Positions 50,084 to 59,559 of a stretch of 64,000 nucleotides of DNA are shown here, piece by piece. The notes beneath the pieces are model-generated. The model ran no database searches, was not told where the DNA came from, and worked only from the letters and a program-made list of their open reading frames with translations. The translations under genes and the position numbers were made by a program. Source of the stretch: Sphingomonas sp. BGYR3 (GTDB taxonomy: Bacteria; Pseudomonadota; Alphaproteobacteria; Sphingomonadales; Sphingomonadaceae); NCBI RefSeq assembly GCF_025153455.1, contig NZ_JANZNT010000001.1, positions 1,178,001 to 1,242,000 on the forward strand, given 5' to 3'. How positions within the stretch are numbered: position 1 is the first letter of the stretch; each line of letters opens with the position of its first letter.

Positions 50084-50302
50084 TCAGGCCGCGCTCAGCT
50101 CGCTCCCGCGCTTCAGCGCGCTGCCGCCATCGGCCTGTTCAACCAGATAGGCGGGGTTGTCCTTGGTCCCGTTCTTGACGATCCTGCTGCCCTTGATCGT
50201 CCGCTGGACGCGCCGTTCGAACCGTTCCGCCACCTTGCCCTCCGCCGTGCCCTTGCCCCACGACCAGGTCACGGCCTGACCCTTTTTAAAGCTGTTTGCC
50301 AT
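50084..50302 (-). CDS. Hva1/DUF2945 TUDOR-like protein
   Basis: This 72-residue basic protein (FKKGQAVTWSWGKGTAEGKVAERFERRV, then IKGSRIVKNGTKDNPAYLV) matches the hypervirulence-associated TUDOR domain family. Its function in bacteria is not known; nucleic-acid or protein binding is suggested by the fold. The ATG at 50302 follows AGCAGG and avoids an upstream extension without signals. Confidence 0.88.
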   Translation of the reverse strand: MANSFKKGQAVTWSWGKGTAEGKVAERFERRVQRTIKGSRIVKNGTKDNPAYLVEQADGGSALKRGSELSAA

Positions 50303-50391
50303 CCTGCTGCTCCGTCGCTGCTGTCCGCACAGGACGCATCGACGGGGCAAAGCGTTCCCATGCGCGACGAGTTGCGGTATCGCCCCGCGCC

Positions 50392-51537
50392 ATGAAGCCA
50401 ACCGACCTGCGGATCGCCCTGTTCAGCGGCAACTATAACTACGTCCGCGATGGCGCGAACCAGGCGCTGAACCTGCTCGCCGGATATCTGCTGGAACGCG
50501 GCGTCACACTGCGCGTCTATTCGCCCACGGTGCCCGAACCGGCCTTTCCGGCGACGGGCGAACTGGTCGATATCCCCGCCCTGGCCCTGCCCGGCGGGCG
50601 GGACGAATATCGGCTTGGCATGGGCCTGCCCCTATCGGTGCGGGCGGACCTCAAGGCATATGCCCCCAACATCGTCCATGTGTCCGCCCCGGATGTCAGC
50701 GGGCACCGCGCCGTCACCTGGGCGCGGCGGCGCAAGATTCCGACGCTTGCCTCGCTCCACACCCGGTTCGAAACCTATGCCCAATATTACGGCATCGGCT
50801 TTCTGGAGCCGCTGGCGATCAACCTGTCCACGCGCTTTTACAACCGGGTCGACCGGGTGATGGTGCCCAGCCCCAGCATGGGCGATGTGCTGCGCGACTG
50901 GGGCGTGACGACACCCATCGGCATCTGGTCACGGGGGATCAATCACGACCGGTTCAATCCCGGCCGCCGCGATCTGACCTGGCGCCGCTCGCTCGGCATT
51001 GGCGATGATGAGGTGGCGGTCAGCTTTCTGGGCCGGCTGGTCCTTGAAAAGGGACTGGGCATCTTTGCCGATGTGATTGCGGAGTTGAAGGCGCGCGGCG
51101 TGCCGCACAAGGTGCTGGTGATCGGCGAAGGGCCGGCCCGCCACTGGTTTGCCGAACGGGTGCCAGAGGCGGTGTTCACCGGATTTCAGTCGGGCGACGA
51201 TCTGGGCCGGGCGGTTGCGGGCATGGACGTGTTCTTCATGCCATCGGTCACCGAAACCTTTGGCAATGTGACGACAGAGGCGATGGCGGCGGGCGTCCCC
51301 GTCGTCGCCGCGCGGGCAACGGGTGCGGTCGATCTGGTCGAGGAAGGGGTGACCGGATTCCTGGTCCCGCCCACCGATGTGCGCGCCTATGCCGACGCGA
51401 TCCAGAAACTGGTGGAGGATCCCGCACTGCGCCGCTCGTCGGGTCAGGCCGGGCACCGCGCTGCTCAGCGCTTCATCTGGGACACCGCGAACCAGGCGGT
51501 GCTCGACGCCTATCGGGACCTGTTGACCGCCCGCTGA
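50392..51537 (+). CDS. Glycosyltransferase family 4 (GT1-like)
   Basis: This 381-residue GT-B enzyme has an N-terminal acceptor domain (GNYNYVRDGANQALNLLAGYL) and a C-terminal donor domain (FLGRLVLEKGLGIFADVI, PSVTETFGNVTTEAMAAGVPVVA with the EX7E glutamates, GFLVPPTD). Sphingolipid or phosphatidyl-inositol mannosyl-type transferases resemble this. The acceptor cannot be read. The ATG at 50392 lacks a good ribosome-binding site. Confidence 0.9.
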   Translation: MKPTDLRIALFSGNYNYVRDGANQALNLLAGYLLERGVTLRVYSPTVPEPAFPATGELVDIPALALPGGRDEYRLGMGLPLSVRADLKAYAPNIVHVSAPDVSGHRAVTWARRRKIPTLASLHTRFETYAQYYGIGFLEPLAINLSTRFYNRVDRVMVPSPSMGDVLRDWGVTTPIGIWSRGINHDRFNPGRRDLTWRRSLGIGDDEVAVSFLGRLVLEKGLGIFADVIAELKARGVPHKVLVIGEGPARHWFAERVPEAVFTGFQSGDDLGRAVAGMDVFFMPSVTETFGNVTTEAMAAGVPVVAARATGAVDLVEEGVTGFLVPPTDVRAYADAIQKLVEDPALRRSSGQAGHRAAQRFIWDTANQAVLDAYRDLLTAR

Positions 51538-51579
51538 GGCGGGATGGGCAAGCCGCCGAACAGTCCCTATCTGTTGCCC

Positions 51580-52899
51580 ATGGCCGATCTTTTCGCCGAC
51601 CCGGATCAACCCGCTGCGGACACGCCCGCCCCCGATGCGCCGCTGGCCGACCGGCTGCGGCCCGGAACATTGGGCGATGTGGTGGGTCAGAATCACCTGA
51701 CCGGGCCGGACGGCGCGATCGGGCGAATGGTGGCGGCGGGCAAACTGTCCAGCATGATCCTGTGGGGGCCGCCGGGCACGGGCAAGACGACCATCGCCCG
51801 GCTGCTCGCCGGGGCGGTCGGCCTTCGCTATGCTGCCATCTCGGCGGTGTTCTCGGGCGTCGCCGACTTGAAACGCGTGTTTGCCGAGGCGCGCGACCAC
51901 GCCCGGACGGGCAAGCGCACGCTGTTGTTCGTGGACGAAATCCACCGGTTCAACCGCGCGCAACAGGATGGTTTCCTGCCCTATGTCGAGGATGGCACCG
52001 TCACTTTGGTCGGCGCGACGACCGAAAACCCGTCGTTCGAACTGAACGCGGCACTGCTTTCCCGGGCACAGGTGCTGATCCTGCACCGACTGGATGCCGC
52101 CGCACTCGGCCTGTTGCTGGACCGGGCAGAGGCGATCATGGAACGCTCCCTGCCACTGGACGCCGATGCCCGCGCCGCGTTGATCGCCAGCGCCGACGGC
52201 GATGGCCGCTTCCTGCTCAATCAGGCGGAGACATTGTTCTCCGTCCACTTCGATGCGCCGCTCGACCCGGCCGGGCTAGGCCAGTTTCTGCAGCGCCGCG
52301 TGGCCGTGTATGACAAGGATCGGGAGGGGCATTACAACCTCATCTCCGCGCTGCACAAATCGCTGCGGGGATCGGACCCGCAGGCCGCGCTCTATTATCT
52401 CGCCCGGATGCTGACCGCCGGAGAGGAACCGCTCTATGTCCTGCGCCGCCTGACCCGCTTTGCCAGCGAGGATATTGGCCTGGCTGACCCGCAGGCGCTG
52501 GTACAGTGCCTGGCGGCCAAGGATGCGTATGACTTTTTGGGCAGCCCGGAGGGCGAACTGGCCATCGTGCAGGCGTGCCTGTATTGCGCCACCGCGCCCA
52601 AATCGAACGCCGCCTATGTCGCGCAAAAGGCCGCGTGGCGCAGCGCCAGGGAAACGGGCAGCTTGATGCCCCCGCAAAACATCCTGAACGCCCCGACCCG
52701 GCTGATGAAGGACATCGGCTATGGCAAGGGGTATCGCTACGATCACGATGCCGAAGGCGGCTTTTCAGGCGACAATTACTGGCCGGCCGAAATGCAGCCG
52801 CAGCGGTTCTACGTCCCCACGGATCGCGGCACGGAAAAGCGCATCGCCGAACGCATGGCCTGGTGGGACGAACGACGCGGCGCACTGCGCGGGGAATGA
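51580..52899 (+). CDS. rarA: Replication-associated recombination protein RarA (MgsA)
   Basis: This AAA+ ATPase of about 439 residues has Walker A (WGPPGTGKTTIA), Walker B (LLFVDEIHRFN), sensor 1 (VGATTENPSFELNAALLSR) and the RarA C-terminal block YGKGYRYDHD...NYWP. It acts at stalled forks. MADLF at 51580 is the family-like start; an ATG at 51544 would add 12 residues. Its stop overlaps the next gene (ATGA). Confidence 0.95.
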   Translation: MADLFADPDQPAADTPAPDAPLADRLRPGTLGDVVGQNHLTGPDGAIGRMVAAGKLSSMILWGPPGTGKTTIARLLAGAVGLRYAAISAVFSGVADLKRVFAEARDHARTGKRTLLFVDEIHRFNRAQQDGFLPYVEDGTVTLVGATTENPSFELNAALLSRAQVLILHRLDAAALGLLLDRAEAIMERSLPLDADARAALIASADGDGRFLLNQAETLFSVHFDAPLDPAGLGQFLQRRVAVYDKDREGHYNLISALHKSLRGSDPQAALYYLARMLTAGEEPLYVLRRLTRFASEDIGLADPQALVQCLAAKDAYDFLGSPEGELAIVQACLYCATAPKSNAAYVAQKAAWRSARETGSLMPPQNILNAPTRLMKDIGYGKGYRYDHDAEGGFSGDNYWPAEMQPQRFYVPTDRGTEKRIAERMAWWDERRGALRGE

Positions 52900-53756
52900 G
52901 CGGGCCGCGCTTCACCCGCTTTGCCGCGATCGACTGGTCCGGGGCAAAGGGGCACCGGCACCGGGGCATCGCCATCGCGTTGGCAGAGGCGGGCGATGCA
53001 GCGCCGATACTGATCGATCCGCCCGGCGGCGCATGGTCGCGGACAGAGGTGCTCCGCTGGGTACAGGCGCAGGCGGGCACCGACACGCTGATCGGGTTCG
53101 ACTTCAGCTTCGCGCCGCCACTGATCGAACGCGGCGCCTATCTGCCGGGGCTGGACGCGCCCGCCACGGCCCGCCCCTTCTGGGCATGGCTGGACCGGCA
53201 ATGCGATGACGCCGATCTGGGCGCGACCAGTTTCCTGGAACGGCACCGGGGCGCGCATTTCTATTTGGGCGCAGCGGACGGGGCCAAGGCGCGCTTCATG
53301 CATTTTCGCCAGTGCGAACAACGCTATCGCCAGAGCGGCGGGGGCAAGCCATCGACCGTCTATGACGCCATCGGCGCGGCTCAGGTTGCAAAGGCAAGCT
53401 TTGCCGGGATGCGGCTGCTCCACCATCTGGGCAGCGACATTCCCGTCTGGCCGTTCGATCCGCTGCCCGATTACGGCCCGGCCGTCACCGAAATCTATAC
53501 CAGCATTGCCGCCCGCGCGGCGGGCCTGCGCAAGGGGCTGTCAAAGCTGCGCCATACCCAAGCCTTGAATGACGCGCTGGCGGCGTTCGGGTCAGGGCAC
53601 TGGACGGGCGACGACGCGCTCAGCGATCATCAGACGGATGTGCTGATGACGGCGGCGTGGCTGCGTGCGCTAGCCGGCGATCCCGCGCTGTGGCATCCGG
53701 AGGGACTGACCCCGCGCATTGCCGCGACCGAAGGCTGGACGCTGGGCGTGGTCTAG
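52896..53756 (+). CDS. Protein of unknown function with RNase H-fold-like N-terminus (DUF429-like)
   Basis: This 286-residue protein begins RFTRFAAIDWSGAKG, an acidic-residue beta-strand like the first strand of RNase H-fold proteins, with a second acidic strand at TLIGFDFSFAPP. The C-terminal part contains SDHQTDVLMTAAWLRALAG, a helix with aspartates as in DUF429 proteins. I infer a predicted nuclease or NTPase-like fold, with modest confidence. The ATG overlaps the rarA stop (ATGA), so it is translated with rarA. Confidence 0.7.
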   Translation: MSGPRFTRFAAIDWSGAKGHRHRGIAIALAEAGDAAPILIDPPGGAWSRTEVLRWVQAQAGTDTLIGFDFSFAPPLIERGAYLPGLDAPATARPFWAWLDRQCDDADLGATSFLERHRGAHFYLGAADGAKARFMHFRQCEQRYRQSGGGKPSTVYDAIGAAQVAKASFAGMRLLHHLGSDIPVWPFDPLPDYGPAVTEIYTSIAARAAGLRKGLSKLRHTQALNDALAAFGSGHWTGDDALSDHQTDVLMTAAWLRALAGDPALWHPEGLTPRIAATEGWTLGVV

Positions 53757-53761
53757 CCGCG

Positions 53762-54550
53762 TCAGCCGTCCAGACTGCCGCCAAGGCTGGCATGGACCAG
53801 CCCGCCATCGACCGCGATGGTTTCGCCCACCACATAATCGCCGCCCCGCCCGGCCAGATAGATGGCCGTCGCCGCCATGTCCTCCGCCATGCCGATCCGG
53901 CCCGCCGGGATCACCCGCGCCACGGCATCGCCATGATCGCGCGCCGCCTTGTTCATGTCGCTGGCAAAGGCGCCCGGCGCGATTGAGGTGACGTTGATGC
54001 CGTCGCGGATCAGCCGCGCGGCCATCCGTTTGGTCAACTGAATCAGCGCCGCCTTCGACGCCTGATAGCTATAGGTTTCCCAGGGGTTGAGCCGGATCCC
54101 GTCGATGGAGGTGATGTTGATCACCTTTGCCGGGCGCGCCGCGCTGCCCGACGCCTTCAGCAGCGGATGCAGCGCCTGGGTCAGGAAAAAGGGCGATTTG
54201 ACATTCAGGTCCATCACCTTGTCCCAACCTTTTTCGGGGAACTGTTCGAACGGCTCGCCCCAGGCGGCACCGGCATTGTTGACCAGAATGTCCAGCGCGC
54301 CCTCCCGCTCCGCCAGCATCGCCGCCAGCGTGCGGCAACCCTCGACCGTGGACACGTCACCGGGCAGCGCGATGCAATCCGGTCCCAGCTCCGCCGCCGT
54401 CTCCTCGCACGCCTCTGCCTTGCGGGACGACACATAGACGCGCGCGCCCGATGCGACGAACCCGGCTGCGATCATCCGCCCGATGCCGCGCGATCCGCCC
54501 GTCACCAGCGCGACCCGGCCATCCAGCCGGAACAGCGACGTCACATCCAT
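53762..54550 (-). CDS. Short-chain dehydrogenase/reductase
   Basis: This 262-residue SDR has the cofactor motif [21 protein letters not shown] and the catalytic [10 protein letters not shown] (Tyr-x3-Lys pair with serine in ITSIDGI). It resembles rhamnolipid RhlG/3-oxoacyl reductase-type SDRs. The ATG at 54550 follows AAGGATG. It is convergent with the DUF429-like gene and divergent from cobT. Substrate unknown. Confidence 0.9.
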   Translation of the reverse strand: MDVTSLFRLDGRVALVTGGSRGIGRMIAAGFVASGARVYVSSRKAEACEETAAELGPDCIALPGDVSTVEGCRTLAAMLAEREGALDILVNNAGAAWGEPFEQFPEKGWDKVMDLNVKSPFFLTQALHPLLKASGSAARPAKVINITSIDGIRLNPWETYSYQASKAALIQLTKRMAARLIRDGINVTSIAPGAFASDMNKAARDHGDAVARVIPAGRIGMAEDMAATAIYLAGRGGDYVVGETIAVDGGLVHASLGGSLDG

Positions 54551-54675
54551 GGCCGCATCCTTTCCATACCTGTTTTTCGAAATGCCGGGATAGCTGCCGG
54601 ATGACGGGATGCCAAGCATCATCGTCGGCGCCATGCCCCCTTGCATCGGCGCGGGTGAGACACAACAAGGCAGGG

Positions 54676-56511
54676 ATGGCCAGTGACTCACCCCTCGACC
54701 GGTTCAAGCACGTTTTGGGCGGTGCCTGCCGCGCATTGTCCGACGATGCGGACGTCGAACTGGCCTTTACCCCAGACGCGCCGGCCCAGTCCGGGCGGAC
54801 GCTGCGCGTGCCCATGCCCTCGCGCACCCTGCCTGCGGATCAGGTGGCCGAGGCGCGCGGCTTTGCCGACAGTTTTTCGCTGCGGCTGAAACTGCACGAC
54901 ACCGGCCTGCACCGGCGCGGCGCGCCCGCCGATCCCGTCGCCCGCGCCGTGTTCGACGCCGCCGAAACCGCCCGGATCGAGGCGCTGGGCGCGCGGGGCT
55001 ATGCGGGCATTGCCGACAATCTGGATCACGCGCTGATGATGCGGCTGCGCTCCGATCCGATCGCACGCGCGCGCAACCGGGACGAGGTGCCGCTGTCCAC
55101 CGCCGTCCAGCTGATGATCCGCGAACGCCTGACCGGAAAGGCGCCGCCGGCCAGCCTGTCGGTGCAGATGGCGCTTGTGTCCGACTGGATCGAGGATCGC
55201 GCCGGGGCCGATCTGGACGCACTCGCCCTTGCGCTCGACAATCAGCAGGCATTCCAGACGCTGACCACCCGGCTGCTTGAGGATCTCGACCTGATCGAGG
55301 GTGAGATCACGCCGGATGACGAGGAAGCCGGCGGGTCCGATGATGAAGGGACGCAGGACGGCGAGGACGATACCGACGACGCCGAACAGGACAGCGAAAG
55401 CGGCGCCGACGGCCAGGGCGAGTTCGAGGCGCGCGGCGAACAGGCTCAGGACGACAGCCAGGACGGCGAGACCCAGCAGCAGGAGCAGGACGGGCTCGAC
55501 GACATGGACGGCGAGCCGGGGGATGAGGGGCAGGACGGCATCCTGCCCGTGCGCCCCAACCGCCCGCTGGCCGACCTGCCCCCGCAATTCGAGTACAAGG
55601 CGTTTTCGACCGCGCATGACGAGGTCGTGACCGCGGCCGAACTGTGCGACGAGGAAGAGCTGACCCGGCTGCGCGCCTATCTGGATCAGCAACTGGCGCA
55701 TCTGCAGGGCGCAGTGACCAAATTGGCCAACCGGTTGCAACGCCGCCTGATGGCGCAACAGGCGCGCAGCTGGGATTTCGATCAGGAGGAAGGGCTGCTC
55801 GACGCCGCGCGCCTTGCCCGCGTGATCGTCAATCCGATGCAGTCGCTCAGTTACAAGGTGGAACGGGACACCGATTTCAAGGATACGGTGGTCACCCTGC
55901 TGATCGACAATTCGGGGTCGATGCGCGGCCGCCCGATCAGCATTGCCGCGATCAGCGCGGACATCCTGGCCCGCACGCTGGAACGCGTCGGGGTAAAGGT
56001 CGAAATCCTGGGCTTCACCACGCGCGCGTGGAAGGGCGGACAAAGCCGTGAGGCATGGCTGGCCGCCGGTCGCCCGCCCCAGCCGGGTCGCCTGAACGAT
56101 CTGCGCCACATCGTCTACAAACAGGCGGACGAGCCGTGGCGCCGGGCCAAGAAATCGCTCGGCCTGATGATGCGCGAAGGGCTGCTCAAGGAAAATATCG
56201 ATGGCGAGGCGCTGCTCTGGGCGCATGGCCGGCTGATCGCGCGGGCCGAGGATCGCAAGATCCTGATGGTCATCTCCGATGGCGCGCCCGTCGATGATTC
56301 CACCCTGTCGGTGAACAGCGGCTCCTATCTCGACCGGCATCTGCGACAGGTGATCGGGTGGATCGAGGGGCGCTCGCCGGTGGAGCTGGTCGCCATCGGC
56401 ATCGGCCATGACGTGACCCGCTGGTATGCCCGCGCGGTGACGATCATGGATGCGGATCAGCTGGCGGGCACGATGGTGGAACAGCTGGCCAGCCTGTTCG
56501 ACAGCGAATGA
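54676..56511 (+). CDS. cobT: Cobaltochelatase CobT-like VWA protein
   Basis: This 611-residue protein matches CobT: an N-terminal CobT domain, a very acidic linker (about residues 215-290, rich in D/E/Q) and a C-terminal VWA domain with the MIDAS motif DNSGSM and [13 protein letters not shown]. CobT works with CobS and CobN to insert cobalt. Neither cobS nor other cob genes are in this window. The ATG at 54676 follows AAGGCAGGG. Its stop overlaps the RHH gene (ATGA). Confidence 0.93.
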   Translation: MASDSPLDRFKHVLGGACRALSDDADVELAFTPDAPAQSGRTLRVPMPSRTLPADQVAEARGFADSFSLRLKLHDTGLHRRGAPADPVARAVFDAAETARIEALGARGYAGIADNLDHALMMRLRSDPIARARNRDEVPLSTAVQLMIRERLTGKAPPASLSVQMALVSDWIEDRAGADLDALALALDNQQAFQTLTTRLLEDLDLIEGEITPDDEEAGGSDDEGTQDGEDDTDDAEQDSESGADGQGEFEARGEQAQDDSQDGETQQQEQDGLDDMDGEPGDEGQDGILPVRPNRPLADLPPQFEYKAFSTAHDEVVTAAELCDEEELTRLRAYLDQQLAHLQGAVTKLANRLQRRLMAQQARSWDFDQEEGLLDAARLARVIVNPMQSLSYKVERDTDFKDTVVTLLIDNSGSMRGRPISIAAISADILARTLERVGVKVEILGFTTRAWKGGQSREAWLAAGRPPQPGRLNDLRHIVYKQADEPWRRAKKSLGLMMREGLLKENIDGEALLWAHGRLIARAEDRKILMVISDGAPVDDSTLSVNSGSYLDRHLRQVIGWIEGRSPVELVAIGIGHDVTRWYARAVTIMDADQLAGTMVEQLASLFDSE

Positions 56512-56777
56512 GCATGGCCGTTGCGCCGCCAGCCGGGGGCTTTGCCGGGCCGGTAAAGCGCAGCGTCACCATTGCCGGGCATGAAACCTCGATCAGTCTG
56601 GAACCGGTATTCTGGGCCGCGCTGGAGGCAGAGGCGACCGCCCGTGCCCTGCCGCTGTCCGCGCTGATCGCGGCAATCGATGCGGCCCGGATCGTGGCGG
56701 ACGATCCCCCCAATCTGGCCAGCGCCATCCGCAGCTGGCTGCTGGTTCAGGCTCAGGGGGCCGGTTCGGTTTCGTAA
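56508..56777 (+). CDS. Ribbon-helix-helix domain protein (RHH_4 type)
   Basis: This 89-residue protein has the RHH_4 pattern [27 protein letters not shown] followed by helices to AIRSWLL. It probably binds DNA as a dimer. Its ATG overlaps the cobT stop, so the two are co-translated. It also overlaps the end of the convergent gene at 56753 by 25 bases. Target unknown. Confidence 0.88.
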   Translation: MSMAVAPPAGGFAGPVKRSVTIAGHETSISLEPVFWAALEAEATARALPLSALIAAIDAARIVADDPPNLASAIRSWLLVQAQGAGSVS

Positions 56778-57103
56778 TCGGCGCGGGTAAAGGCGGGCTG
56801 CACCGCCGGTTCGCGAACGACGGGGCGCAGGCCGGTCCAGTGCTGCGTCTGCCGCCGGTCGACCAGCGTGCCGTCGGCCACGGCACGGCGATACCGCGCC
56901 TCCTCAGCTTCAGCGGTACCGAGTTCCGCCAGTGCGGGCTGGGATGCAAAGCGCGGCGGGCGGGCAATGTCGCGCAGGTCGCTGGCGATCCACGAACCGG
57001 CCAATGTGCCCGCAAGGACGGCCACACCGATCACCCCGGCCACCATGCGCACCGTCCGGCCTTTTGTCAGTCGACGCTGCTTCATCGCCATGAAGCGCAG
57101 CAT
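56753..57103 (-). CDS. Single-span membrane protein of unknown function
   Basis: This protein of up to 116 residues has a basic N-terminus (MKQRRLTKGRTVR), one membrane helix (MVAGVIGVAVLAGTLAGSWIA) and a soluble tail rich in Arg and Pro (TEPAP end). Start candidates are the ATGs at 57103, 57091 and 57085; none has a clear ribosome-binding site. No family recognised. Confidence 0.65.
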   Translation of the reverse strand: MLRFMAMKQRRLTKGRTVRMVAGVIGVAVLAGTLAGSWIASDLRDIARPPRFASQPALAELGTAEAEEARYRRAVADGTLVDRRQTQHWTGLRPVVREPAVQPAFTRADYETEPAP

Positions 57104-57119
57104 CGCGCCGATGGTTGCA

Positions 57120-57422
57120 TCAGGTCAACAGTTTCGGGCCGTCCCGTTCCAGCTTGTCGCGGATGCGGCCGGCCGCCAGCGCCAGCATCGGCGGCAGGTC
57201 GAGCCTCAGATGGACATGATCGTCGGCAACATCGACAATCGCCTCGACCCGCTGGCCCAGTGCGATGACGGCAAAGGCCAGCCGGTCGCCATCCCATTGC
57301 GGATCGTGGATGCTGCCGCCGGGGATCCATTCGGCCAGCTTGTTGATCCCCTTGCCAATCCGCTCGCGTGCACCCGTGCGGCCCAGCTGGTGCGGCAGAT
57401 CGACCTCGATCGGCGCGCTCAT
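57120..57422 (-). CDS. Polyhydroxyalkanoic acid system family protein
   Basis: This 100-residue protein matches the PHA_gran_rgn family ([28 protein letters not shown], and the C-terminal [15 protein letters not shown]). Such proteins are found with PHA granule metabolism. The ATG overlaps the VOC gene stop (ATGA). No PHA synthase is in this window. Confidence 0.85.
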   Translation of the reverse strand: MSAPIEVDLPHQLGRTGARERIGKGINKLAEWIPGGSIHDPQWDGDRLAFAVIALGQRVEAIVDVADDHVHLRLDLPPMLALAAGRIRDKLERDGPKLLT

Positions 57423-57841
57423 CGGGCGAACAACATCGAATCGTCGGCAAATGCCTTGAACTCAAGCGCATTGCCGCTGGGGTCGCGGAAAAACATCGTC
57501 GCCTGCTCTCCCGGCTGGCCGCGGAACCGGACATGGGGTTCGATACCGAAGGGGACGCCAGCCGCGCGCACCCGATCCGCCAGCCCCTCCCATTGCGGCA
57601 TGGTAAGGACCACGCCGAAATGCGGCACCGGGACGTCATGGCCGTCCACCGGATTGCTCGCCTCTGCCGGGCGGGCCGTTTCACTGACATGGACGACCAG
57701 CTGATGGCCGAACAGGTCGAAATCGATCCAGTGCGCATCGGACCGCCCCTCCGGACAGCCGAGCAGGTCGCGGTAAAAGCTGCGTGCGGCGGCCAGATCA
57801 TGGACGGGAATGGCGAGATGAAAGGGGCGAAGGCCGGTCAT
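57419..57841 (-). CDS. VOC-family (glyoxalase/dioxygenase-fold) protein
   Basis: This 140-residue protein has the paired beta-alpha-beta modules of VOC enzymes: [33 protein letters not shown], and [15 protein letters not shown] with the usual glutamate metal ligand. It looks like a metal-dependent small-molecule enzyme. The substrate is not deducible. Confidence 0.88.
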   Translation of the reverse strand: MTGLRPFHLAIPVHDLAAARSFYRDLLGCPEGRSDAHWIDFDLFGHQLVVHVSETARPAEASNPVDGHDVPVPHFGVVLTMPQWEGLADRVRAAGVPFGIEPHVRFRGQPGEQATMFFRDPSGNALEFKAFADDSMLFAR

Positions 57842-57927
57842 GCACCATCCCTAGCAAAGCCGGGCAGGCTGGGCGAGGGCCAAGCAAGCCCCTCCCCTGC
57901 CGCGCACCGATCGGCTACAGCGCGCGC

Positions 57928-59478
57928 ATGACGCTGCCCCCTCGCCTTGCGCCGTGGATCGCCCTTGCGGCGGGCCTTGCCTCTCCCGTCGGTTTCGCGC
58001 CGCTGGACCTTTGGCCGGTGCTGCTGGTCGCGCTGGCGGTGTGGCTGTGGACGCTGCACGATGCGACGACGCTGAAGGCCGCGCTGTGGCGGTCCTGGCT
58101 GTTCGGCGTCGGGCATTTCACTATCGGCAACAACTGGATTCAACACGCCTTCGATTATCAAGACAAGATGCCGCCGGTCCTCGGCTATTTCGCAGTCGTG
58201 GCGCTGGCGCTGTATCTGGCGGTCTATCCGATGCTGGCCGGGGGCCTTGCCTGGCGGTTCGGGCGGACGGGGGATCGGCCGGGCGCGGCGTTCGTGCTGA
58301 TGACGGCGGCGGCGTGGATCGTCACCGAATGGCTGCGGGCCAGCCTGTTCACCGGCTATAGCTGGAACCCGCTATCGGTGGCGTGGCTGCCGGTGGGCGG
58401 CGTGGCACAGCTGGCGGCATGGACGGGCACCTATGCGCTGTCCGGGCTGACCATGCTGGTAGCGGGCGCGCTGCTGCTGCTCGTGCAGCGTCGATGGCGC
58501 TTTGCCCTTGCCGTGATCGGTCCCGTTGCCGCAGCCGCGCTGCTGCTGTTGCCGGTTGAGCTGACCCGGCCAGTGAACGCGACGCCGCCGCCCCGCGTCC
58601 GCGTGCTTCAGCCCAATATCGGCCAGGAATCGGTGCGCGATCCCGGCTATGAGGAGCGCATCTTCCGCACCCTGCTCGACATGACCCCGGCCAAGCATCC
58701 CGAACCGACGCTGGTGGTGTGGCCGGAAGGGTCGGTGGAATATTATCTGGAGGATGATTATCCGCCCGGCTGGTATTTCGACATGCCGGCCAGCGTCGCC
58801 CGCCGCCGGATCGCCGCCCGCCTTCGGCCACAGGACCGGGCGCTGGTCGGCGGCAACGCCCTGTTGTTCGGCGATGATCCGATCATCGATGCGGCAACTA
58901 ATTCGGTGTTCCTGATCCGCCCCGATGGCCAGATCGGCCCGCGGTACGACAAGGCGCATCTGGTCCCCTATGGCGAATATCTGCCGATGCGCTCGATCCT
59001 GCAGCCGCTGGGCCTGTCGCGGCTGGTGATGGGCGACATCGATTTCCGCCCCGGATCCGGCCCGGCGAACATCCCCGTGCCCGGCTTTGGCCTGGTCGGC
59101 GTTCAGATCTGTTACGAGATCATCTTTTCGGGTCAGACCGTCGATCCGCGCCAGCGGCCGCGCATGATCGTCAATCCCTCGCTCGACGGCTGGTTCGGTG
59201 CATGGGGCCCACCCCAGCATCTGGCCCAGGCGCGACTGCGCGCGATCGAGGAAGGGTTGCCGGTGCTGCGGTCCACCCCCAACGGCATTTCGGCGGTGAT
59301 AGACGCACACGGCCGCCTGATCGGCACGGTGCCGCACGGGCAACGGGGCGTGATCGACGTGCCCTTGCCCGATGCGCTGCCGCCGACCCTTTTTGCCCGG
59401 CTGGGCAACTGGCTGGCCCTAGTCTGCACGGTGCTTCTGGCAGCCGCCGCCCTTGCCGCGCGCCGCTTCGCTCGCTAG
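57928..59478 (+). CDS. lnt: Apolipoprotein N-acyltransferase
   Basis: This 516-residue enzyme has several N-terminal membrane segments and a nitrilase-fold periplasmic domain. The triad is visible: Glu in VVWPEGS, Lys in YDKAHLVPYGEYLP and Cys in GVQICYEIIF. It adds the third acyl chain to lipoproteins. The ATG at 57928 is preferred over the open upstream extension. metK follows 81 bases later. Confidence 0.95.
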   Translation: MTLPPRLAPWIALAAGLASPVGFAPLDLWPVLLVALAVWLWTLHDATTLKAALWRSWLFGVGHFTIGNNWIQHAFDYQDKMPPVLGYFAVVALALYLAVYPMLAGGLAWRFGRTGDRPGAAFVLMTAAAWIVTEWLRASLFTGYSWNPLSVAWLPVGGVAQLAAWTGTYALSGLTMLVAGALLLLVQRRWRFALAVIGPVAAAALLLLPVELTRPVNATPPPRVRVLQPNIGQESVRDPGYEERIFRTLLDMTPAKHPEPTLVVWPEGSVEYYLEDDYPPGWYFDMPASVARRRIAARLRPQDRALVGGNALLFGDDPIIDAATNSVFLIRPDGQIGPRYDKAHLVPYGEYLPMRSILQPLGLSRLVMGDIDFRPGSGPANIPVPGFGLVGVQICYEIIFSGQTVDPRQRPRMIVNPSLDGWFGAWGPPQHLAQARLRAIEEGLPVLRSTPNGISAVIDAHGRLIGTVPHGQRGVIDVPLPDALPPTLFARLGNWLALVCTVLLAAAALAARRFAR

Positions 59479-59483
59479 AGGCG

Positions 59484-59505
59484 CATATAAGGAAAGCTTT
59501 ATATG
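59484..59505. promoter_or_regulatory. 22-bp palindrome upstream of metK, candidate SahR-type operator
   Basis: CATATAAGG and CTTTATATG form a nearly perfect palindrome 54 bases before the metK start and six bases after lnt. The pattern CATATAA(A/G)-G...CTTTATATG resembles sites of SahR-type (ArsR-family) regulators of the methionine cycle. The regulator itself is not in the window. Confidence 0.65.
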
Positions 59506-59559
59506 GGCATGGCAACGGCCCGGCTTTTCCGCGACATTCATCCCGACCAGAGGATTACC

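Noticed and set aside
59479..59559. A SAM-type riboswitch in front of metK.
   Set aside because: The leader is short and the main structure is a symmetric palindrome, which suits a protein operator better than a metabolite-binding RNA.
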